A stretch of 64,000 bases of DNA from Microbacterium sp. XT11 (GCF_001513675.1 NZ_CP013859.1:2729081-2793080); one strand, 5' to 3'; counted from the first letter of the stretch, positions 23,757-32,100 are shown. The notes: generated by a model from the letters alone, not told the origin. Numbers and translations are program-made.

Positions 23757-24565
23757 CTCTGCTCGGCCGCGGCTGCGAGCGCCGGGATCAGAGCCCGCAC
23801 CTGCTCCTCTTCCGCCGACTCCACGACGATGTCGACGCGGCGATTGCTCGCCAGCGCTTCCGGTGTGTCGCCCGGGGCGAGCGGGCGGGTGTCCGAGAAC
23901 GCGGTGGCGCGCACGCGCGGCCCCGCGACCCCCTCGTGTTCGACGAGGAACCGTGCGACCTGCGTCGCACGCCCGCCGGACAGCTCCCAGTTGCTGGGGA
24001 ACGGATCCGCGGCGATGCGGTGATCGGCGTGGCCCTCGACGCTGACCTGGTTGCTCACGCTCGTGAGCACGTCGCCGATCGCGTCCAGCACGGCATCCGC
24101 GCGCGCGGAGAGCGCCGTGCTGTTGTCGGCGAAGAACGTCTCGGCCCCCACGAGACCGACCTTGAGCCCGCGGTCGTCGATCACGAACTCGACCGTGTTC
24201 TCCAGTCCCTGGGCCGCGAGGGCGGCCCGCATCCGCTCACGGAGCTCCTCGAGCGACTCGAACTCCGCGGCGGCGCGGCTGGACAGGTCGATCACGCCGT
24301 CGTCATCGGCGAGCTCGGGAGGGATCACCGGCCCTTCCGTGGTGTCGGCGCCGCCCTCGGTGCTCTCCTGCCCGAAGCCCGTGGCGAGGCTGTTGGCGAG
24401 GAGCTCGAACTTCGTCTTGTCGACGTTCGAGACGGCGAACAGCACGATGAACAGGCACATCAGCACTGTGACCATATCGGCGTAGGAGACCGCCCAGCGC
24501 TCGTCCGGTTCGTCGTGCGCGTCGTCGACGTGTCCGCGCGACGACGCGCGCCGCACGGCGGTCAC
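23753..24565 (-). CDS. motB: MotB, flagellar stator protein
   Basis: 270 residues. A basic/acidic N-terminus leads into a single membrane helix (WAVSYADMVTVLMCLFIVLFAVSNV), in which the Asp of YAD is the proton-carrying residue of MotB. A plug-like Glu/Asp-rich segment follows, then an OmpA-type peptidoglycan-binding domain (VSVEGHADHRIAADPFPSNWELSGGRATQVARFLV, RVRATAFSDTRPLAPGDTPEALASNRRVDIVV). It pairs with MotA, encoded just upstream with a 4-nt overlap. The tyrosine before Ala-Asp is typical of proton-driven rather than sodium-driven stators, but this is weak evidence. Confidence 0.95.
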   Translation of the reverse strand: MTAVRRASSRGHVDDAHDEPDERWAVSYADMVTVLMCLFIVLFAVSNVDKTKFELLANSLATGFGQESTEGGADTTEGPVIPPELADDDGVIDLSSRAAAEFESLEELRERMRAALAAQGLENTVEFVIDDRGLKVGLVGAETFFADNSTALSARADAVLDAIGDVLTSVSNQVSVEGHADHRIAADPFPSNWELSGGRATQVARFLVEHEGVAGPRVRATAFSDTRPLAPGDTPEALASNRRVDIVVESAEEEQVRALIPALAAAAEQR

Positions 24566-25359
24566 GGCGCATCCTCGACGGCGTGCTTCTTCGGGGCGCG
24601 TTCACGAGGGGTCACCGTCGAGAGCGCGCGAAGGCGCTCCTGCACGACGTGCGGCGCGCTGCCCGCGTGGATCGCGAGCACGCCCTCGGTGACCAGCGTC
24701 ATGCGCTCCAGCTCGATCGCCCCGATGCGGTGGAGGCGACCGGCGATGGGATTCCAGATGAAGTTCGCCGACAGCAGGCCCCACAGCGTGGCCACGAACG
24801 CCGCCGCGATCATGGGGCCGAGATGATCCGGCTCGTCGAGCTTCTCGAGCACATGCGTGAGGGAGACGACGGTCCCGACGATGCCGATGGTGGGCGCGTA
24901 GCCGCCGATCGACGAGAAGAACCGCGCCGCGACGCGGTTGCGAGAGGCCGTGGCGGCGACCTCGTCGTCCATGATCTGCCGCATGTCCTCGGCATCCGCG
25001 CCGTCGGCCAGAGCCTGGAGCGCCTGGCGCGTGAAGTCGTCGGGGGCCGAGTCCAGCTCCTGCTCGAGCGCGAGGAGGCCGTCGCTGCGCGCCTTCTCGG
25101 CATAGCCCACGAGATGTGGGATGACCGCCTCCGGCGTCGAGCGAGGTCCGCGCACCATGCGGCCGAGGCTCTTCACCGCCAGCACGGTGTCGCGGAGCGT
25201 GTGGCTCGCGATGCCGACGCCGATCGAGGCGCCGAGCACGAGGATCATCGGCGCGGGTATGAGGAGCGCCTGGAAGCTCGCGCCCTCCATCGTGATCATC
25301 GCGACGAGCGCGCCGAAGGCGAGGACGACGCCGACGAGGAATGCGGGGTCCATCGTCAC
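24562..25359 (-). CDS. motA: MotA, flagellar stator protein
   Basis: 265 residues from GTG 25359 (overlapping the flbD stop by 4 nt); an ATG 6 nt later is also possible. Four membrane segments are visible, including MDPAFLVGVVLAFGALVAMITM at the start and the paired GGYAPTIGIVGTVVSLTHVLEKL and IAAAFVATLWGLLSANFIWNPIA near residues 160-220. Both carry the proline/threonine positions that surround the MotB aspartate. The cytoplasmic loop contains charged residues (EKARSDGLLALEQEL) for FliG contact. It is a typical MotA/PomA-family protein. Confidence 0.95.
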   Translation of the reverse strand: MTMDPAFLVGVVLAFGALVAMITMEGASFQALLIPAPMILVLGASIGVGIASHTLRDTVLAVKSLGRMVRGPRSTPEAVIPHLVGYAEKARSDGLLALEQELDSAPDDFTRQALQALADGADAEDMRQIMDDEVAATASRNRVAARFFSSIGGYAPTIGIVGTVVSLTHVLEKLDEPDHLGPMIAAAFVATLWGLLSANFIWNPIAGRLHRIGAIELERMTLVTEGVLAIHAGSAPHVVQERLRALSTVTPRERAPKKHAVEDAP

Positions 25360-25571
25360 TCCCCCGCGTTCCGGATGAGGGCGTCCGCGGCACCGAGCAC
25401 TCGCGCGCGGTAGGCGACGATCAGGTCGACCAGGCGCTCCAGGGGCTCGGCGATCACATAGACATGCCCGTCGACCATGTGCAGCGTGGTGTCCGGAGAA
25501 GCGTGCACGCGCTCGATCAGGTCGGGATTGACCCCGAACCGCGTACGGTCGAGGCGGGTGACGATGATCAT
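25356..25571 (-). CDS. flbD: FlbD/SwrD family flagellar protein
   Basis: 71 residues starting MIIVTRLDRTRFGVNPDLIERVHASPDTTLHMVDG. This is the FlbD family signature (VTRLDG..N.DLIE...TPDTVITL.DG) found between flgE and motA in Gram-positive flagellar operons. The Bacillus homologue SwrD raises stator torque. It is first in the operon with motA, motB, fliM, fliN and fliO, 39 nt behind a flagellar-class -10 box, with GGAGAA before the ATG. Confidence 0.93.
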   Translation of the reverse strand: MIIVTRLDRTRFGVNPDLIERVHASPDTTLHMVDGHVYVIAEPLERLVDLIVAYRARVLGAADALIRNAGE

Positions 25572-25610
25572 CGGGTTCTCCGGGCGTCGGAAGAGCGGAA
25601 GGCTCCCCGG

Positions 25611-25641
25611 ACTATCGCGACGGGGCCTGTGCCTGGTAACC
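25611..25641 (-). promoter_or_regulatory. Flagellar-class promoter of the flbD-motA operon
   Basis: Minus-strand GGTTAC (25641-25636), 18-nt spacer, CGATAGT (25617-25611). The flbD start codon is 39 nt further, giving a short leader without an ACGGA site. The next upstream gene, a GNAT acetyltransferase on the same strand, ends 46 nt before the -35 box, so this promoter isolates the operon from it. Confidence 0.8.
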
Positions 25642-25687
25642 GCTGCCCCGTGCGGGAGTCAGGCACACCGGAGCGCCGCTCCCGGCG

Positions 25688-26149
25688 TCAGCGCAGAGGT
25701 TTGCGCATGAACACCTGGGCGGTGCCGTCGCCCTGATCGATGCGCTCGGCCTCGCGGTACCCGCACGCGGTGTACAGGTCGATGTTCGCCTGGCTGAGGC
25801 TTCCGGTGAAGAGCTCGGCCGTGGCGCACTCGGTGTCGCCCTCGATCGCGTCGAGCAGGCGCCGGCCGATGCCCTCGCCCTGCATATCGGGCGCCACCGC
25901 GATCCTGCCGATCTGCAGCACGTCGTCGCGCTCGGTCGCCCGGATGGCTCCGACGATCCGGTCGTCGACGAGCGCGACGAAGCCCTTGGCCCCCTGCAGC
26001 TCGGCTTCGATCTGGGCGAGGGTCTGGGTGAGAGCCGGTTGGTCGGGATCTCCATAGATGGCGGCCTCCGAGACGAAGGCCGCACGCTGCACCGTCAGCA
26101 CCTCCCCGGCATCCGCGGGCGAAATGGGTCTGATCACCACGTCTGCCAC
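25688..26149 (-). CDS. GNAT family N-acetyltransferase
   Basis: 153 residues. Acetyl-CoA-binding motif A is visible as LQIGRIAVAPDMQGEGIGRRLLDAIE at about residues 80-105 (Q/RxxGxG/A), and motif B as NIDLYTACGYREAERI, typical of RimI-like GNATs. It would transfer acetyl from acetyl-CoA to an amine; the substrate is unknown. It sits inside the flagellar locus on the same strand, but lies after the flgE-operon terminator and before the flbD promoter. It is therefore probably not a flagellar gene but an inserted neighbour. Confidence 0.88.
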   Translation of the reverse strand: MADVVIRPISPADAGEVLTVQRAAFVSEAAIYGDPDQPALTQTLAQIEAELQGAKGFVALVDDRIVGAIRATERDDVLQIGRIAVAPDMQGEGIGRRLLDAIEGDTECATAELFTGSLSQANIDLYTACGYREAERIDQGDGTAQVFMRKPLR

Positions 26150-26224
26150 GGCTCTCCTTCTGCTGTCACGTCCGCCTCGGGCTCGCTGCCGCGCCCCTGC
26201 TCCGCACCGTCGCTTCGGCCCTCG

Positions 26225-26431
26225 CTACGCACCGCTCGTCGGCGGCTTGTCGAGACCGTGGCGTCCTGGCGCTTCCGGCTCAGCCGCGGTGGCGGGCGTG
26301 ATGCGGGAGGGGCCCCCGGGGTCCTCGGTGCCAGGGTACGCCGGCTCTTCGGTCTCGATCGCCTTGTCGCGCTCCTCCCGGGGCGGCAGGTGGTCCAGAG
26401 GCTGTCTGATGTCGTCGGGGTGGTGGCTCAT
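26225..26431 (-). CDS. Small hypothetical protein, probably disordered
   Basis: 68 residues, very hydrophilic and rich in Pro, Glu, Asp, Arg and Gly (DDIRQPLDHLPPREERDKA, EEPAYPGTEDPGGPSRITP). There is no hydrophobic core, membrane segment or motif. A strong purine-rich site (GGGAGGGAGGG) lies before ATG 26431, but it is the 3' arm of the hairpin at 26441-26471. It is likely expressed with the GNAT gene 75 nt downstream. No function can be assigned. Confidence 0.6.
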   Translation of the reverse strand: MSHHPDDIRQPLDHLPPREERDKAIETEEPAYPGTEDPGGPSRITPATAAEPEAPGRHGLDKPPTSGA

Positions 26432-26440
26432 GCTCCGACC

Positions 26441-26471
26441 CTCCCTCCCGCATCCGGCGTGCGGGAGGGGG
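26441..26471 (-). terminator. Hairpin after flgE that also holds the ribosome-binding site of the next small gene
   Basis: A 12-bp stem (26441-26452 with 26460-26471; one G-U pair) and a 7-nt loop lie 24 nt after the flgE stop on the minus strand. It should end the fliH-flgE transcript. The 3' arm is the purine-rich stretch just before the ATG of the 68-residue gene, so when the hairpin forms in read-through RNA that site is masked. Confidence 0.7.
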
Positions 26472-26494
26472 TTGCATTCGCCGCCACGTCATGA

Positions 26495-27661
26495 TCAGCG
26501 CTTGAGCTGGGTCAGCTCCTGCAGGACCTCATCGCTCGTGGTGATGATGCGCGCGTTCGCCTGGAATCCGCGTTGCGCGACGATGAGGTTCGTGAACTCC
26601 TGCGAGAGGTCGACGTTGCTCATCTCCAGCGATCCGGAGACGAGGGAGCCGAAGCCCGGCTGCCCTGCGCCGCCCAGGCGCGGAGCACCGGAGTTCACCG
26701 ATGCTCTATACGCGCTGCCGCCCGCCTTCTCGAGCCCCTCCGGGTTGGCGAAGGTGGCCATGGCGATCTTCGCCAGCGTCTGCGTCGCGCCGTTGCTGAA
26801 GGTCCCGACGATGGAGCCGTCGCTCGTGATGCTGTACGACTTCAGCGTGCCCGCCGCGGCACCGTTCTGCTCCGTCACCGCGACCGTCGACAGGGTGGCG
26901 AACCCCGTCACCGCCGTGAGGTCGATGGCGATGCCGTCAGCCGCGAGCGTGAGTCCGGGAGCGGGCTGGGCACCGTCGACGAACGTCAACGAGCCGGTCG
27001 CGCCGCTGCGCGGTTCCGACACGTCCCACCCCGCCGCCGTGCGGGTGAAGGTGAGGCTGAGCGTCGACGGCGTGCCTTGCGCGTCGTAGACCGTGATGTC
27101 ACGGACGAGCGTGTCGCCGGCCGCCGCGGTCGACGGCAGGTTGCCGGTGACGGCGGCTGCGGTGGTAGCACGGGCGGGTGCGACCGCATCGAGCGGCAAC
27201 ACGATGTTCCCTGCGGCCTGGCCGGTGTTGACGACGCCGTTCTGCGCCGTCCACCCTTGAACGATCGCGCCGTCGGCGGTCACCATCTTTCCCGTGAGGT
27301 CGAACGTGAAGCCGCCCGCGCGGGTGTAGAGGGTCTCCCCTCCCGACCGGACGGCGAAGAAGCCGTCGCCCGAGATCATGAGGTCCCCGCCGCGACCAGT
27401 CGCTTGCGCGGATCCCTGCGCGAAGTTCGTGCGCACGCCGGCGACCTGAACGCCCAGCCCGACCTGGGCGGGGTTGCGCCCGCCGACCTCGTCCTCAGGG
27501 ATGCCCGGAGTGCCGATGAGCTGCGACAGCGAGTCCTGGAACAGCACGGACGAGGCCTTGAACCCCGCCGTGTTGACGTTGGCGATGTTGTTGCCCGTGA
27601 CGTCGAGCATGGTCTGGTGCGAGCGGAGTCCGGAGATGCCGGAGTAGAGCGAGCGGAGCAT
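26495..27661 (-). CDS. flgE: FlgE, flagellar hook protein
   Basis: 388 residues. The N-terminus MLRSLYSGISGLRSHQTMLDVTGNNIANVNTAGFKASSVLFQDSL and C-terminus SNVDLSQEFTNLIVAQRGFQANARIITTSDEVLQELTQLKR (both over more than one block) are the conserved rod/hook-family ends. DGFFAVRSGGETLYTRAGGF marks the FlgE D1 region. The central part (Ala/Thr-rich) is the exposed hook domain. It is the only hook/distal-rod type gene in the window; flgF and flgG are not found. It lies 24 nt after flgD. Confidence 0.95.
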   Translation of the reverse strand: MLRSLYSGISGLRSHQTMLDVTGNNIANVNTAGFKASSVLFQDSLSQLIGTPGIPEDEVGGRNPAQVGLGVQVAGVRTNFAQGSAQATGRGGDLMISGDGFFAVRSGGETLYTRAGGFTFDLTGKMVTADGAIVQGWTAQNGVVNTGQAAGNIVLPLDAVAPARATTAAAVTGNLPSTAAAGDTLVRDITVYDAQGTPSTLSLTFTRTAAGWDVSEPRSGATGSLTFVDGAQPAPGLTLAADGIAIDLTAVTGFATLSTVAVTEQNGAAAGTLKSYSITSDGSIVGTFSNGATQTLAKIAMATFANPEGLEKAGGSAYRASVNSGAPRLGGAGQPGFGSLVSGSLEMSNVDLSQEFTNLIVAQRGFQANARIITTSDEVLQELTQLKR

Positions 27662-27685
27662 GGGGTTCTCTCTTCCTGGGGGTGG

Positions 27686-28129
27686 TCAGGCCGCGGTGGC
27701 GTCAGCCGGTCGTTCTGCGTGGGTGATCCCGGTGATGGCGTCGAGCGGGATCCGGTCATCGCCGATCGTGACGCTCGGCACCGTGCCGTCGAACGACACG
27801 GCGCTCACGATCCCGGTCACGGTCTTCCCGTCGGCATCCGCATAGGTCGCCTGCCGGCCGATCAGGGCGGCGGCCGCCTGGCGCATGCTGAGCGCGAAGG
27901 CCTCGGTGCCGTTGTCTGCGAGCGTCGTGAGCTGCTCCATCATGGCCAGCTGCGTGGTCTGCGCGATCATGTCGTTGGTATCCATCGGGTTCGACGGGTC
28001 CTGATGCGTGAGCTGGGTGACGAGCAGCCGCAGGAACACCTCGCCGTCCATGGTCTGCTTCCGCGACGCGGGGTCGGTGGTCGCCGTCGCGTACAGCGAG
28101 GTCGCGCCACTCACGGGGTCGATCGTCAT
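27686..28129 (-). CDS. flgD: FlgD, hook-capping protein
   Basis: 147 residues. The conserved N-terminal block is complete (FLRLLVTQLTHQDPSNPMDTNDMIAQTTQLAMMEQLTTL), and a short C-terminal part resembles the FlgD tudor-like region (LIGRQATYADADGKTVTGIVSAVSFDGTVPSVTIGDDRIPLDAI). The C-terminal FNIII-like domain of enterobacterial FlgD is lacking, as usual in Gram-positives. It guides polymerisation of FlgE. It sits between fliK and flgE with 12- and 24-nt gaps. Confidence 0.95.
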   Translation of the reverse strand: MTIDPVSGATSLYATATTDPASRKQTMDGEVFLRLLVTQLTHQDPSNPMDTNDMIAQTTQLAMMEQLTTLADNGTEAFALSMRQAAAALIGRQATYADADGKTVTGIVSAVSFDGTVPSVTIGDDRIPLDAITGITHAERPADATAA

Positions 28130-28141
28130 GGGGATGTCCTC

Positions 28142-29614
28142 TCAGGCGAAGGTGTCGAAGGCTGCGGTCGGATCGGCGATGCGGATGCCGCGCACGACAT
28201 CCGCATCGTGCAGGCGAGCCGTCCGTCGGCCGGTCTCGTCCCCGGCAGGGGCGTGACCGTGCTGCCCGTGGTCCGGCGCTGCCCCGCCGTCGCCGGGTTG
28301 AGGGCTCCGATCGCCGCCGGGAGCGCCCCCTGCGCCGGATCCGAGACTGAGCGTGGCGTGCGGGCTGACGGAGGCGAGATCGCGCCGGAGGTCGGCGACG
28401 ATCGCGCGAAGAGCGTCTCGGCCGGCATCGGATGCACCGAGCAGCTCGATGCGCAGCTCCCCCGACGCGCTGACATGAGCCCGCACCGTCACAGGACCGA
28501 GCGCCTCCGGGTCGACGGTGAGCGTCATCTGGTGGGCTCCCCCCGGCCGCTGGGCGATGGCGATGACGCTCGGCGCCAGCTGGGCAGACAGCGGACGGGG
28601 CTGCGTGGCCTCGGAGGTCGCGCGCGTGTCGGCCTCTCCCGAGGGCGTCATGCCAAGGGGAACGGGGACGACGGGACCGACGGATGCCGGCTGCTCGCGG
28701 CCGTACGCAGCCGAGCGCACCGGGGCGTCCATGCCGGCGGGGACGAGCGACCGCGGACCATGCTCACCGGGCACGGAGGCCGCATCGACGGATCCGGTCT
28801 GCGCGCCGGACGCCGCCGCGACCGTGGCGCCGGGGTCCCCCGCGCGCGGCACAGCCGAGTCGGCCGCTTCGCCGGATGCCTCGAGGACCGACTGCGCTGC
28901 ATCGGCGCTCGGCGGACGATTCGCGCTCACAGGGCGATCCGTGCTCGCGGCACTGTACGACGATGGTCGGTCGTCGCTGCCTCCGTGGACGGCAGCGGCG
29001 ACGATCGACATCGGGCTCGAGGGAGAGGCGCCACCGGGAGCGCGGTCGCCGAGCGCGGGGTCGAGGGACCTGCCAAGAGCTGCCCCGTCGCTCGCTGCAA
29101 CGTCGGACTGCGGCCCGTTCCGCGCCGTGTCAGCGGGCAGCGCTCCGTCGCTCGCGTGTGCGGTCTGCAGAGCGATGGCGTCGCCGGAGGTCGAACGGGG
29201 GCTCCTGTGCTGCCCGCCGTCCGCGTCCCCGCCGGGGACGACGGTCGCGGCCCGTACAGGCAGCCCGTCCGTCGCGGGCGATGCGGGGACGGAGGGGTCG
29301 AGAGTCGCGGGACCTGTCGCCGCGGCGTCCGCGGGGACGTGCACAGGCCACGCGCCCCTGTTCTGCAACGCGAGGAGGGCGACCACGTCCGCGGGTGTCG
29401 CGGCGGCATCCGTGGTGTCCACTGCGGCTGTCGCCGCCTCGGCTGCCGCACCACCGCCGGGGCGACGCGCCGGTTCCTCGGCTCCGCCCGCGGCAAGGGT
29501 GAGCACGGCGTCCCCGAGCGCAGCCGCGAAGTCGTCGTCCGGTGCCGCCCCAGAGGCGGACGCCGCGCGGCCTCCGCTGGTCGTCGACGCCGCCGTCGCG
29601 ATGATCATGCTCAT
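28142..29614 (-). CDS. fliK: FliK, hook-length control protein
   Basis: 490 residues. The long N-terminal and central part is low-complexity, rich in Ala, Asp, Pro and Ser, as expected for the molecular ruler. The C-terminal Flg_hook domain shows AQRPGGAHQMTLTVDPEALGPVTVRAHVSASGELRIELLGASDAGRDALRAIVADLRRDL over residues about 365-430, including the LxPEELGxVxV-like motif. It measures hook length and triggers the FlhB switch. It overlaps fliJ by 4 nt. The extended disordered part is longer than in Salmonella (405 residues). Confidence 0.92.
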   Translation of the reverse strand: MSMIIATAASTTSGGRAASASGAAPDDDFAAALGDAVLTLAAGGAEEPARRPGGGAAAEAATAAVDTTDAAATPADVVALLALQNRGAWPVHVPADAAATGPATLDPSVPASPATDGLPVRAATVVPGGDADGGQHRSPRSTSGDAIALQTAHASDGALPADTARNGPQSDVAASDGAALGRSLDPALGDRAPGGASPSSPMSIVAAAVHGGSDDRPSSYSAASTDRPVSANRPPSADAAQSVLEASGEAADSAVPRAGDPGATVAAASGAQTGSVDAASVPGEHGPRSLVPAGMDAPVRSAAYGREQPASVGPVVPVPLGMTPSGEADTRATSEATQPRPLSAQLAPSVIAIAQRPGGAHQMTLTVDPEALGPVTVRAHVSASGELRIELLGASDAGRDALRAIVADLRRDLASVSPHATLSLGSGAGGAPGGDRSPQPGDGGAAPDHGQHGHAPAGDETGRRTARLHDADVVRGIRIADPTAAFDTFA

Positions 29615-30057
29615 GCCGCGCTCCCCTCATCGCTCGTCCCGTGCGCGGTTCGGCCCGCGGCGCGCACGGCGGCGACCTCGTCGAGGGCGGACTGCTCGGC
29701 AGCGAGCTCGGCGCGCGCCGCCTGCGCGCGGTGGGCGGTCTCGAGTCGCTCGAGCCCGCGAAGCTCCCGTCTGGCCTCGATGTGGGCGGTCCTGGCCTCC
29801 GCCTCGGCCGCGAGACGCAGCTGCGCCAGGGCGCGCAGGTCGCTGAGCGCGCTGTGACCTGCCGCGCGTGCTGCGGCCATCGCCTGCAGCGTACGGGCAT
29901 CGTGCACCGCTGAGCCGACGCCGTCGAGGCCCGACATCGCATTCTGCACGGCGGTGTCGGCGTCGGCGCGCGCGGCCGACGCGCGTGACAGCCGCTCGGC
30001 AGCGACGCGCTCCTGCGCGCCCCGCACACGCAGAAGGCCGGAGAGCGAGAACGTCAT
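29611..30057 (-). CDS. fliJ: FliJ, flagellar export chaperone-escort protein
   Basis: 148 residues from ATG 30057, overlapping the fliI stop by 4 nt. It is nearly all coiled coil with heptads of Ala, Leu, Glu and Arg (SGLLRVRGAQERVAAERLSRA, then a long helix to ALDEVAAVRAAG). FliJ inserts into the FliI hexamer and recycles chaperones to the export gate. The sequence is poorly conserved, and the call rests on N-terminus, coiled coil and position between fliI and fliK. An upstream frame extension inside fliI is rejected. Confidence 0.88.
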   Translation of the reverse strand: MTFSLSGLLRVRGAQERVAAERLSRASAARADADTAVQNAMSGLDGVGSAVHDARTLQAMAAARAAGHSALSDLRALAQLRLAAEAEARTAHIEARRELRGLERLETAHRAQAARAELAAEQSALDEVAAVRAAGRTAHGTSDEGSAA

Positions 30058-31397
30058 GCGGCGGCACCTCCGAGGTCTCCGGTGAGAGCGGCGACGAGAG
30101 CAGCGAGACGCGCCCACGACTCGCCCGCCGGTGTGTGGTCGTCCATGGTCTGCGTGAGGAATGCCGCGATCTCCTTGTCGTGGGCGAGCGCGGCGTCCAC
30201 GAGGGGATCGGCGCCGGTGCGGTAGGCGCCGATGTCGATGAGGTCCCGTGCGTCGTGCCGTGCGGCGAGCACACCGCGCAGGGCCGCCGCATCGCGTCGC
30301 TGTACGGGCGTGGTGATCTTCGTGGCGAGGCGGGAGACGGAGACGAGCGGATCCACCGCCGGATAGCGCCCGCGCACCGCCAGACCGCGGTCGAGCACGA
30401 TGTGCCCGTCGAGGATGCCCCGCGCGGCATCCGCGATGGGCTCATTGTGGTCGTCGCCGTCGACGAGCACGGTGTAGAGCCCCGTGATCGACCCCGGCCT
30501 GCTCGTCCCCGCCCGCTCAAGCAGGCGGGCGAGCACCGAGAACGTCGACGGCGGGTATCCGCGGGTCGCCGGGGGCTCCCCCGCGCTCAGACCGATCTCG
30601 CGCTGCGCCATGGCGACCCTCGTGAGCGAGTCCATCATGAGCACGACGTCGAGCCCGTCGTCGCGGAACTGCTCGGCGATGCGGGTGGCGACGAACGCCG
30701 CGCGCAGGCGCGCCATCGCCGGCTGATCCGAGGTCGCGACGACGACGACCGACCGGGCGAGCCCGTCGGGCCCGAGGTCGTCCTCCAGGAACTCCCGCAC
30801 CTCGCGGCCGCGCTCTCCGATGAGCGCGATGACGGACACGTCGGCCGTGGAGCCGCGCGCGATCATCGACAGCAGCGAGGACTTCCCGACTCCCGACCCG
30901 GCGAACATCCCGAGGCGCTGGCCGACGCCCACCGGCGTCAGCGTGTCGAGCACGCGGATGCCGAGGCTCAGCTGCCTCTCGATGCGGCGCCGATCCAGCA
31001 CATCCGGCGCGTCGTGGTGAAGCCCGACACGCGGCACGTCGGCACCGATCGGGCCGAGTCCGTCGAGAGGACGACCGAGGGCGTCGACGACGCGACCGAG
31101 GAGAGCCTTGCCGACAGGCACCTGCACGGACGCGCCGGCGTGCTCGGCGCGCGCGCCCACGGTGATCCCGTCGAGGGAACCCAGCGGCATGCAGCGCGCA
31201 GTGGCTCCGTCGATGGACACGACCTCCGCGTCGACCACGCTGCGCTCCGCGCTCGCGATGCGGAGACGGTCGCCGACGGCGGCGTCGACGCCGCCCACCT
31301 CGACGGCGAGTCCTCGTACCGATCGCACCGTGCCGGAGCGCACCGGGCGCACCGCCTCGAGGGCCCGTCGCCACGCGACGCTCGTGGTCGTCGTCAT
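30054..31397 (-). CDS. fliI: FliI, flagellum-specific ATPase
   Basis: 447 residues. The Walker A motif GSGVGKSSLL (about residue 170), SVIALIGERGREVREFLEDDLG, Walker B-like LDVVLMMDSLTRVAMAQREIGL and the ERAGTSRPGSITGLYTVLVDGDDHNEPIADAARGILDGHIVLDR region (several blocks) are diagnostic of FliI/SctN ATPases. It hydrolyses ATP to unfold and feed export substrates. It overlaps fliH and fliJ by 4 nt each. The length and all catalytic motifs are normal. Confidence 0.97.
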   Translation of the reverse strand: MTTTTSVAWRRALEAVRPVRSGTVRSVRGLAVEVGGVDAAVGDRLRIASAERSVVDAEVVSIDGATARCMPLGSLDGITVGARAEHAGASVQVPVGKALLGRVVDALGRPLDGLGPIGADVPRVGLHHDAPDVLDRRRIERQLSLGIRVLDTLTPVGVGQRLGMFAGSGVGKSSLLSMIARGSTADVSVIALIGERGREVREFLEDDLGPDGLARSVVVVATSDQPAMARLRAAFVATRIAEQFRDDGLDVVLMMDSLTRVAMAQREIGLSAGEPPATRGYPPSTFSVLARLLERAGTSRPGSITGLYTVLVDGDDHNEPIADAARGILDGHIVLDRGLAVRGRYPAVDPLVSVSRLATKITTPVQRRDAAALRGVLAARHDARDLIDIGAYRTGADPLVDAALAHDKEIAAFLTQTMDDHTPAGESWARLAALVAALTGDLGGAAA

Positions 31398-32026
31398 GGC
31401 ACGACCTCGCCGTCGTCCCCCCGGAGGGCCGCGGCGGCGCGTGCGAAGGCTCGTCCGATCCGGGTGTCGACCGCCCCCTGATCGATGTCGACGATCGCCC
31501 CACCGGGGTCGACGTCCGGCGACGCGATGACGTCGATCCCTGCGAGCAGCGGCGCCGCCACCGGATCATCGAGGATCAGCCGGTGCTCCCGTTCGGCGAA
31601 CGCGACGCGGGTCCACCGCTCGACCGGCATGGCGTCCAGCGCGCGCCGGAGTGCGTGCGCCGCCGCGCGCGCCGGATCGGAGAGCTCGGCGCCGACGACG
31701 CAGGAGGCGAGCTCCAGAGCCAGCTCCTCGATCCGAGCGGCCGACGGCCCGGTCAGCTCGTCGATCCGCCGGGCGACCGCGTCGTGGGCAGCACGCAGCG
31801 CTGTCGCGGCATCCGCCAGGGCGCGAGCCTGAAGATCGAGGACCCGCCGCCGCTCCGCCTCCTCGGCCGACGCACGCCGCCGCGCCTCCTCGAGTCCGAT
31901 CCGCCGGCCTTCCGCGTAGCCCTCCGCGTATCCGCGCGTGCGCGCGCGGTCCGCCTCGCCGCGCAGATCGATCGGCACCGCGCCGACGCGAGGGACGGCG
32001 AGCGGCGTGAAGGCGGGTTCGTGCAC
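31394..32026 (-). CDS. fliH: FliH, export ATPase regulator
   Basis: 210 residues from GTG 32026, selected because CCGGAGAAC lies just upstream; the longer frame to 32095 would begin in the promoter leader. A helical, Ala/Arg/Glu-rich N-terminal half contains the YAEGYAEGRRIGLEEARRRA repeat typical of FliH GxxxG-like stretches. The C-terminal part (ARAAAHALRRALDAMPVERWTRVAFAEREHRLIL, DPGGAIVDIDQGAVDTRIGRAF) is FliH/YscL-like. FliH dimers hold FliI and link it to FliN. It is the first gene of fliH-fliI-fliJ-fliK-flgD-flgE. Confidence 0.92.
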   Translation of the reverse strand: MHEPAFTPLAVPRVGAVPIDLRGEADRARTRGYAEGYAEGRRIGLEEARRRASAEEAERRRVLDLQARALADAATALRAAHDAVARRIDELTGPSAARIEELALELASCVVGAELSDPARAAAHALRRALDAMPVERWTRVAFAEREHRLILDDPVAAPLLAGIDVIASPDVDPGGAIVDIDQGAVDTRIGRAFARAAAALRGDDGEVVP

Positions 32027-32055
32027 GACCTCGGTTCTCCGGAGTTCTCGGGGGC

Positions 32056-32096
32056 GGCCTGTCCGTGGCCCGAAGGGCGAGCGATCCGTGCTCACC
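32056..32096 (-). promoter_or_regulatory. fliH leader with two putative CsrA-binding hairpins
   Basis: On the minus strand, 4 nt after the -10 box, a 7-bp stem (one G-U) encloses loop ACGGATC (32076-32096), nearly identical to the fliP leader hairpin. Five nt further, a perfect 4-bp GGCC/GGCC stem encloses ACGGACA (32056-32070). The fliH ribosome-binding site follows about 20 nt later. Two ANGGA loops at this spacing suit one CsrA dimer. Confidence 0.65.
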
Positions 32097-32100
32097 GGGG

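Noticed and set aside
26573-29857. A 1094-codon plus-strand frame opposite flgE-flgD-fliK
   Set aside because: Shadow of the flagellar genes; Arg/Gly-rich without domain resemblance, and the opposite strand has convincing proteins throughout.
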